NCBI GenBank assembly: GCA_903923915.1
Contig: CAIXZI010000278.1
Span: 1-11,799, forward strand
Direction of reading: 5' to 3'
From: an uncultured Bacteroidota bacterium
GTDB lineage: Bacteria > Bacteroidota > Bacteroidia > B-17B0 > Aurantibacillaceae
Length of the DNA stretch: 11,799 bases
The notes beneath the pieces were generated by a model that worked only from the letters and a program-made list of their open reading frames with translations, searched no databases and had not been told where the DNA came from. The position numbers and the translations under genes were made by a program. This document shows, one piece after another, positions 6,901-11,799 of this stretch. Numbering within the stretch: the stretch's first letter is position 1; each line of letters starts with the position of its first letter.

Positions 6901-7785
6901 TTAATTTTTCTTTTTATACTCCTCATACAATATATGTATAATTCCGTCAGAAAGCCCTATTTGCGGCACATAAATGCGTTCAATGTCGGCATGTTTCATA
7001 GCGGTTAAAAATATTTTAGCAGCCGGAATAATTACATCAGCTCTATCAGGCTTCAATCCAAGTGTGGTAATACGCTCTTCATAGGTATAAGAACTTAGCA
7101 TATCTTGCATAGCCTTTAATTTATCGTAACTAAGATGTTGGCTATCTTTTTTGCCAATCATTTTATAAAGCTTATTTATGTTTCCTCCAGAACCTATGGC
7201 GTGCAATGGTTTTATGCCTTGCGTATTTTTTTTAATCCACTGTTTATAATTATCCCACTCGTCTTTATCTATTTTATTAAATAGCATACGCAGCGTGCCT
7301 ACGTTAAAAGATTTTTGGGCAATAATTACTTTATCGGTAATTAATGTAAGCTCGGCACTTCCTCCGCCTACATCAATATACAAATACGATTTCATGGGGT
7401 CTAAAAACTCTTCGGCGTGATTAGAAAAAATGGTAGATGCCTCTGTTTTACCATCAATAATCTCAATATCTATGTTGGCCTCTCTTTTTACCCGTTCAAT
7501 AACTTCTTGTCCGTTTTTTGCATCACGCATAGCTGATGTGGCAAAAGCTTTGTAAGCAACAATATCAAATACATTCATTAATTCTTTATAGCCACGCATA
7601 GCGGCCACCAGTTTATCGGCTTTTTTTGCGCTTATTTCTCCATGCAAAAAAGTATCTTCTCCTAAGCGCACCGGCATACGAATCAATTCTTCTTTTTCAA
7701 AATAAACTTTTCCTTTTGTTTCGTAAACGTGACTAAGCAATAAGCGTACAGCATTAGAGCCTATATCAATGGCAGCAAAAATCAT
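6901..7785 (-). CDS. ppx: Exopolyphosphatase / Ppx-GppA family phosphatase
   Basis: This 294-residue member of the ASKHA-fold Ppx/GppA family carries phosphate-1 loop AAIDIGSNAVRLL (4-16), the IDVGGGSAEL phosphate-2 loop (137-146), catalytic Glu candidate Glu115 in DGKTEAS, IGSGGNINKL, and the C-terminal PQIGLSDGIIHILYEEY. It lacks the extra helical C-terminal domain of E. coli Ppx (about 510 residues), like many short Bacteroidetes and actinobacterial forms. Family enzymes release terminal phosphate from polyphosphate or hydrolyse pppGpp to ppGpp in the cytosol; which of these applies cannot be read from sequence, but adjacency to ppk1 favours polyphosphate. Its ATG overlaps the ppk1 TGA in an ATGA tetranucleotide (7782-7785), a classic coupling arrangement. 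The C-terminus ends in EYKKKN. Confidence 0.92.
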   Translation of the reverse strand: MIFAAIDIGSNAVRLLLSHVYETKGKVYFEKEELIRMPVRLGEDTFLHGEISAKKADKLVAAMRGYKELMNVFDIVAYKAFATSAMRDAKNGQEVIERVKREANIDIEIIDGKTEASTIFSNHAEEFLDPMKSYLYIDVGGGSAELTLITDKVIIAQKSFNVGTLRMLFNKIDKDEWDNYKQWIKKNTQGIKPLHAIGSGGNINKLYKMIGKKDSQHLSYDKLKAMQDMLSSYTYEERITTLGLKPDRADVIIPAAKIFLTAMKHADIERIYVPQIGLSDGIIHILYEEYKKKN

Positions 7786-9914
7786 ATTTTAGCAGGGGTT
7801 AATTTTTTCTTTACGGTTTTTTTCACCATCTTTTTTACAGGGTTTACTACGCCTGTTTCTTTTAATAAATAATTATATACCGCATCTTGAGCGCGCACTT
7901 TAGGCTCATTACCTGTTGGTTTTTTATATGTATTGGTTAGATGCTGATCTAAAATTCTGGCTTTTGTATTGCCCGATAATTGTATCGCCAAAATATTGCT
8001 TAAAATACTTTGTACGTTTTTATCTCTTATTTGAACAGCTACTTCGCAGCGATGATCAAGGTTTCTGGTCATCCAATCGGCCGAAGAAATAAATATTTTT
8101 TCATCCCCGCCATTGGCAAAAATAAAAACGCGCATGTGTTCTAAATATTTATCTACAATACTAACGCCAGTTATATTTTCACTAATTTCTCTAACGCCAC
8201 ATACTAACGAGCAAATGCCTCTAACAATTAAAGTTACTTTAACGCCCGCTTGCGACGCTTTATATAAATGATTGATTATTTTTCTATCAACCAAATTATT
8301 CATTTTTAAGGTAATGTAAGCCGGTTTTTTGGCGTTGGCATTTGCAATTTCTTTATTTATAAGTTGCGTGAACGTACGGCGCATATTAAACGGAGAAACC
8401 GCCAATTGTTTGTAATGTCCGGTTTTAAAATTATCGGTAAAGAAATCAAAAACACGGCTAACTTCAACACAGGTTTTTTTATCAGACGTAAGTAAACTAC
8501 AATCGGTATATATCTTAGCTGTTTTTTCGTTAAAGTTGCCGGTGCCAATATGGGCGTACTCTACAAGCTTACCGTTTTCTCTGGCGGTAATTAAAAATAA
8601 TTTAGAATGCACTTTTAAATTAGGAACTCCATATATAATAGTTGCACCTTCTTCGTGTAATTTATTTGCCCAGTATAAATTATTTTCTTCATCAAAACGG
8701 GCTTGTAGCTCAACCACAAGCGTTACTTTTTTTCCGTTTTTAAGTGCGTTAATTAGTGCGTTAGCCACTTTAGAAGAATCTGCTAAACGATATACGGTAA
8801 TTTTTATTTCCTCCACCACCGGACTCATGGAAGCCTCTCGCAATACAGAAATTATATGATCGTAGGTATGATATGGATAAACCAACAACACATCTTCTTT
8901 ACGAATGGCTTGCAACAAACTGGTATGGTAGTTAGCAAACAATTTATGCTCAATGGGTTTTAATTTTGGATTAAGTAATTCTTTTCTGCCCAAATCAGGA
9001 AAGGCAATAAAATCTTTAAAGTTATGGTAACGACCGCCAGGTATGGGCGCATCTTTTTTGGTAAGATTAATTTTTTTCAGCAAAAAGTTTTTCATGTCCT
9101 CGGGTAATGAGCCATCAAAAACTAATCGTACCGGCAATCCCTTTTTGCGTTGTTTTAAACCTTTAGATATTTTTTCTACCATGCTATGCGATACCACATC
9201 GTTATCGATGTCCAGCTCTGCATCTCTTGTTAGTTTTATGTTGTAAGCATCTAATGCGGTTAATCCAAGTACCGAAAAAATTTCATCGGCACAAAAACGT
9301 ATCACATCATCCAATAAAATAATATAGCTTTTATCGCCTTCTTTTGGTAATACAAAAAAGCGACTCATGCTTTTTGTTGGTACTTCAACCAAAGCGTAAC
9401 TAAATTTTTTAGTTTCTTTTGCCTGCAACCTAATAAATAAATAACTTGATTTATCTCTAAGCGAAGGAAATGGTTTTGCTTCATCTAACAGAATAGGAAA
9501 TAAATTTGAAATTACTTTTTGATGAAAAAAAGAACGTACTGTTTTTTGTTGGTCGGCATTTAAAGATTTTTCGTTCAGTAAAAATATTTTTTCCTGCTTC
9601 AGTTCTTTTAAAAGATGCTGGTAAATTTCTTCGAAGCGATTTTGTTGAACAAGCACGCGTTTTAAAATAGTATCTAACAAATCGTTAGGGTGCGCGCCAA
9701 TTAACGGAATGGCTCTTCTGCCCAAAGGCAACATGCGTTTTACGGTGGCAACACGCACACGATAAAACTCATCTCTGTTATTAGAAAAAATGGCTAAAAA
9801 CTTCATTCTTTCAAGCAAAGGAGTTGTTGGATCGGCAGCTTCCTGCAAAACACGTTCATTAAAAGATAGCCAGGCTATTTCTCGATTTACGTAGGGTAAA
9901 TATTTATTAGACAT
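7782..9914 (-). CDS. ppk1: Polyphosphate kinase 1
   Basis: PPK1 reversibly polymerises the gamma-phosphate of ATP into polyphosphate through a phosphohistidine. All diagnostic blocks are present: YVNREIAWLSFNERVL (8-23), SNNRDEFYRVRVATVKRM (44-61), KITVYRLADSS (371-381), NLKVHSKLFLI (432-442) with the expected autophosphorylated His436, AHIGTGNFNEKTA (454-466), and DKYLEHMRVFIF (588-599) with second His593, followed by SSADWMTRNLDHR. These line up with His435 and His592 of the E. coli enzyme, so the active site is intact. The protein has 710 residues against about 690 in E. coli. The excess is a short basic tail (about 692-710, rich in Lys/Val repeats such as KKMVKKTVKKK) that might bind polyphosphate or the nucleoid. 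It lies 10 bases after sixA and overlaps ppx by 4. Confidence 0.97.
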   Translation of the reverse strand: MSNKYLPYVNREIAWLSFNERVLQEAADPTTPLLERMKFLAIFSNNRDEFYRVRVATVKRMLPLGRRAIPLIGAHPNDLLDTILKRVLVQQNRFEEIYQHLLKELKQEKIFLLNEKSLNADQQKTVRSFFHQKVISNLFPILLDEAKPFPSLRDKSSYLFIRLQAKETKKFSYALVEVPTKSMSRFFVLPKEGDKSYIILLDDVIRFCADEIFSVLGLTALDAYNIKLTRDAELDIDNDVVSHSMVEKISKGLKQRKKGLPVRLVFDGSLPEDMKNFLLKKINLTKKDAPIPGGRYHNFKDFIAFPDLGRKELLNPKLKPIEHKLFANYHTSLLQAIRKEDVLLVYPYHTYDHIISVLREASMSPVVEEIKITVYRLADSSKVANALINALKNGKKVTLVVELQARFDEENNLYWANKLHEEGATIIYGVPNLKVHSKLFLITARENGKLVEYAHIGTGNFNEKTAKIYTDCSLLTSDKKTCVEVSRVFDFFTDNFKTGHYKQLAVSPFNMRRTFTQLINKEIANANAKKPAYITLKMNNLVDRKIINHLYKASQAGVKVTLIVRGICSLVCGVREISENITGVSIVDKYLEHMRVFIFANGGDEKIFISSADWMTRNLDHRCEVAVQIRDKNVQSILSNILAIQLSGNTKARILDQHLTNTYKKPTGNEPKVRAQDAVYNYLLKETGVVNPVKKMVKKTVKKKLTPAKI

Positions 9915-9924
9915 GAATAATTAT

Positions 9925-10416
9925 TTATATTTCTTTTGGATAAAGATAAAAATCGTTTTGAAGTTTAGTGTTACTAAATTCTTTCCATTTATTAGCCGGC
10001 GATGTTAGGTGTAATACGCCACAAGTTGGAATATTATCTGCAAACGAATCGGAAATTTCGTTAAAATAATTTGTAAGAGAAGGATTGTGCCCGAATAAAA
10101 TAACATGCTTATAATTATCAGGAATTGCACTTACTATTTGTTTTAAATTTTTTACAGTAGCCTCGTAAATTTTTTGTTTAATTACTATTTTTTCGGCATC
10201 AAATTTAAACGCATTGGCAAAAATAATAGCAGTAGAATACGCACGAATAGCAGGGCTTGTAAGCCAATAATCTGGTTTTTCAATTTTTTTTACGGTTTGT
10301 TTTGCTATAACATTTGCATCCATATAACCGCGTTCATTAAGTGGGCGATGTGCATCGTGTAAGGTATCGTTTGCCCAATCTGATTTTGCATGGCGAACTA
10401 TGGTAAGTGTTTTCAT
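9925..10416 (-). CDS. sixA: SixA-type phosphohistidine phosphatase (histidine phosphatase superfamily)
   Basis: This 163-residue single-domain protein is of SixA length. The RHG-type motif is IVRHAKSDW (Arg8, nucleophile His9), followed by HRPLNERG (23-30), SPAIRAYSTA with Arg58, an acid near Glu85, and LFGHNPSL with His110. RHAKSDW is the signature of the SixA subgroup, which removes phosphate from phosphohistidine on HPt or phosphotransfer proteins rather than from sugars. It is the first gene of a minus-strand operon with ppk1 10 bases downstream, so the PPK1 phosphohistidine or a regulator of polyphosphate metabolism is a reasonable target. That link is inference from position. The ATG at 10414-10416 gives the expected N-terminus; no Shine-Dalgarno sequence is visible. 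Confidence 0.9.
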   Translation of the reverse strand: MKTLTIVRHAKSDWANDTLHDAHRPLNERGYMDANVIAKQTVKKIEKPDYWLTSPAIRAYSTAIIFANAFKFDAEKIVIKQKIYEATVKNLKQIVSAIPDNYKHVILFGHNPSLTNYFNEISDSFADNIPTCGVLHLTSPANKWKEFSNTKLQNDFYLYPKEI

Positions 10417-10508
10417 GTGCCGTTATTGTTTTTTAATTTTTCATTATGTTATGCCGTAGTTTTTTTATTTGCTAACGCAACCAAAACACAGTTGTTTTTT
10501 AAGGCTTT

Positions 10509-10535
10509 GCACTTTGCAAACATACAAAAAAGTGC
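10509..10535. repeat. Inverted repeat GCACTTT-N13-AAAGTGC around the putative sixA promoter
   Basis: Two perfect 7-bp arms flank 13 bases that contain the putative -7 box. The left arm also overlaps a tandem 7-mer (CTTTGCA twice, 10505-10518), and an 8-bp palindrome GTTTAAAC (10536-10543) abuts the right arm. An operator is possible, but the arms are short enough to arise by chance in AT-rich DNA. Confidence 0.3.
10517..10524 (-). promoter_or_regulatory. Candidate -7 box TATGTTTG for the sixA-ppk1-ppx-ABC operon
   Basis: The minus strand reads TATGTTTG, an exact TAnnTTTG match, and is the only such match upstream of sixA. It would give a leader of roughly 95 bases. No TTTG -33 element is seen at about 19 bases. 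The box lies inside an inverted repeat, GCACTTT (10509-10515) and AAAGTGC (10529-10535), which could be an operator. Confidence 0.4.
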
Positions 10536-10598
10536 GTTTAAACTTGCCATAATACAGTAAAAGCGGTGTTTTTTTATGCTATTACAAAAAGTAGTATT

Positions 10599-10606
10599 TA
10601 TATTTG
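10599..10606 (+). promoter_or_regulatory. Bacteroidetes -7 box TATATTTG for the tyrosine recombinase
   Basis: TATATTTG is an exact TAnnTTTG match, only three bases (TGT) before the ATG at 10610. The same box with almost the same spacing precedes the T9SS protein gene at 3213. Transcription would begin at or next to the ATG. No good -33 TTG is seen. Confidence 0.5.
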
Positions 10607-10609
10607 TGT

Positions 10610-11701
10610 ATGCAAGTAGTTAAAATACAGGATATAGAACACAAGGGCAAAAAACGCATTGCACTTATTTTTGATTACGATGTAAAGCTAATTGCTGTTA
10701 TAAAAAATATTGAAGGTTATAAATATAGCGGCAGTAAAAAAATTTGGCACTATCCGGCCACGCAACAAACGCTGGGTATTATAAAACAAACATTGCAAAA
10801 TGCACGCATAGCTTTTGAGGAAGAAAACCTTGATTTGCCCCCCGCTTTAAATGAAGAAACAAGTGCTAAAGTAAAACAATATGTGCAATGGTTAAAAAGC
10901 AAACGCTATAGCGATAGCACCATTAAAACATATACCGATGCGCTAAAAGCATTTTTAAAATTTTACCGAGATAAACCTATTGCAGAAATTACCAACGATG
11001 ATGTTGTTGTTTTTAATAACGAGTTTATATTAAAGTATAAGTTATCTGCTTCCTACCAAAACCAAGTGGTTAATGCCATTAAGTTATTTTTTAGAACCGT
11101 GCAAAACCGTGCTATTGATGTAGAACAAATACACCGCCCCAAAAAACCCTTTAAACTGCCCAGTATTTTAAGTTTAGAAGAAGTTGAAGGTATGCTAAAC
11201 AGCTTAGATAATATAAAACACAAAACCATGTTGGCGCTTATTTATCAAGGCGGATTGCGCCGAAGCGAGTTGCTAAACATGCAGGTGCCCGATGTTGATA
11301 GTAAACGCATGCTTATTACTATTAGAAATGCCAAGGGTAATAAAGATAGGATAGTGCCCCTTGGCGAAACTGCTTTGGGTTTATTGCGCCTTTATTACAA
11401 AAGCTACAAGCCTAAGCAATATTTATTTGAAGGACAGAAAGGGAGTCGTTATACCGAAAGCAGTTTAGAAGAAGTTTTTCATAAAGCAAAAGATTTGGCA
11501 AAAATAAATAAAAACGTTAGCTTGCATACGCTAAGGCATAGTTATGCCACGCATCTTTTAGAGGGGGGTGTAAACCTTAGGTATATACAAGAGTTGCTGG
11601 GGCATAAAAGTCCAAAAACAACACAGCTCTATACCCACGTTAGCAGTGAGGGTTTAGGAAGAGTAACCAGCCCTTTAGAGAAACTGAAACTAAAAAAATG
11701 A
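10610..11701 (+). CDS. Tyrosine recombinase/integrase with extra N-terminal HARP-like domain
   Basis: This intact site-specific recombinase has 363 residues from ATG 10610. A TTG at 10604 would add two residues but falls inside the -7 box, so it is not used. The catalytic set is complete: Arg217 (GGLRRSE), Lys242 (NAKGNKDR), His306 and Arg309 (HTLRHSYATHLL), His332 (LLGHKS) and nucleophile Tyr341 (TTQLYTHVS). A SAM-like core-binding domain spans about 84-175 (YVQWLKSKRYSDSTIKTYTD). Residues 1-70 form an extra domain with the pattern IALIFDYDVKLIAVIKNI...YKYSGSKKIWHYP, which resembles the HARP-like modules on many Bacteroidetes integrases. There is no IntI-type insertion before the HxxR box, so it is not an integron integrase. 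The tail THVSSEGLGRVTSPLEKL is typical of Bacteroidetes XerC/D-like enzymes. Codon use resembles the neighbours. No tRNA or att site is visible, so a domesticated Xer-like role or a mobile element extending right are both open. Confidence 0.93.
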   Translation: MQVVKIQDIEHKGKKRIALIFDYDVKLIAVIKNIEGYKYSGSKKIWHYPATQQTLGIIKQTLQNARIAFEEENLDLPPALNEETSAKVKQYVQWLKSKRYSDSTIKTYTDALKAFLKFYRDKPIAEITNDDVVVFNNEFILKYKLSASYQNQVVNAIKLFFRTVQNRAIDVEQIHRPKKPFKLPSILSLEEVEGMLNSLDNIKHKTMLALIYQGGLRRSELLNMQVPDVDSKRMLITIRNAKGNKDRIVPLGETALGLLRLYYKSYKPKQYLFEGQKGSRYTESSLEEVFHKAKDLAKINKNVSLHTLRHSYATHLLEGGVNLRYIQELLGHKSPKTTQLYTHVSSEGLGRVTSPLEKLKLKK

Positions 11702-11762
11702 GAAATAAAACAGAGGTAGTAAAAAACAAAACCGGGCAAAGCCAACTATTTTTGGTTGTTTT

Positions 11763-11791
11763 TAAAGGGTTTTGCGTAGAAAAACCCTTTA
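11763..11791 (+). terminator. Possible hairpin terminator after the recombinase gene
   Basis: TAAAGGGTTTT (11763-11773) pairs perfectly with AAAACCCTTTA (11781-11791) around a 7-base loop, 61 bases past the recombinase stop. The stem is AT-rich with a three-GC core and is followed by TATAAACA, not a U-run. It is therefore a weak or factor-assisted terminator at best and could instead be part of a repeat or recombination site. Confidence 0.4.
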
Positions 11792-11799
11792 TATAAACA

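Noticed and set aside
8536..8859. 107-codon plus-strand frame opposite ppk1
   Set aside because: It is antisense to conserved PPK1 catalytic blocks, with no motif or promoter.
10604..10609. TTG start two codons before the recombinase ATG
   Set aside because: It lies inside the TATATTTG promoter box, and the ATG at 10610 is better.
10610..11701. Integron integrase (IntI)
   Set aside because: The IntI-specific insertion before the HxxR box is absent, and no attC array is visible; the short downstream hairpin does not have attC architecture.
1..11799. CRISPR array, tRNA or rRNA genes, or a defence system
   Set aside because: No regularly spaced direct repeats, no tRNA-like cloverleaf with a CCA end and no conserved rRNA stretches were seen; the genes have metabolic, surface or recombinase motifs and no defence domain was recognised.

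Overview
This is an AT-rich stretch of a Bacteroidota chromosome. The lineage call rests on four things seen together. A large secreted protein ends in a gliding-motility/T9SS type B (CHU_C) sorting domain. Several starts lie next to Bacteroidetes-type -7 promoter boxes (TAnnTTTG). Shine-Dalgarno sequences are almost absent. The protein families have the look of Chitinophagales/Sphingobacteriia-type genomes, but the exact taxon cannot be fixed from this window.

Layout. (A) 1-3213, minus strand: a cell-surface pair. A multi-domain, fibronectin-III-rich protein carrying a T9SS type B sorting signal is followed with zero spacing by the start of a GT28/MurG-like glycosyltransferase that runs off the left edge. 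(B) 3294-5982, plus strand: a tight four-gene operon of alpha/beta hydrolase, OmpR-type response regulator, small PlsC-like acyltransferase and YihX-like HAD phosphatase. No histidine kinase is present, and the regulator has an apparent one-residue deletion just before its conserved Lys. (C) 5983-6155: a convergent intergenic gap holding two consecutive long palindromes. The second has the GAGCTTGTCGAA core that is typically mis-translated as 'LSLSKD'. (D) 6156-10416, minus strand: a polyphosphate operon sixA-ppk1-ppx, followed by a FecE-like ABC ATPase with no permease gene beside it and a forced TTG start. (E) 10417-10609: a divergent promoter region. (F) 10610-11701, plus strand: a complete tyrosine recombinase with an extra N-terminal HARP-like domain, followed by a hairpin.

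How it fits together. The clearest functional unit is D. PPK1 makes polyphosphate through a phosphohistidine intermediate, PPX degrades the polymer, and SixA is a phosphohistidine phosphatase, so it is a plausible partner acting on PPK1 or on a His-phosphorylated regulator. Operon B looks like a lipid or small-metabolite module with its own transcription factor, but the substrates cannot be read from sequence. Nothing here is a clear new defence or mobile system. The items most worth a second look are the sixA/ppk1/ppx linkage with its extra ATPase, the kinase-less regulator, the paired palindromes, and promoter boxes so close to the start codons that leaderless mRNAs are implied. No tRNA, rRNA or CRISPR was seen.
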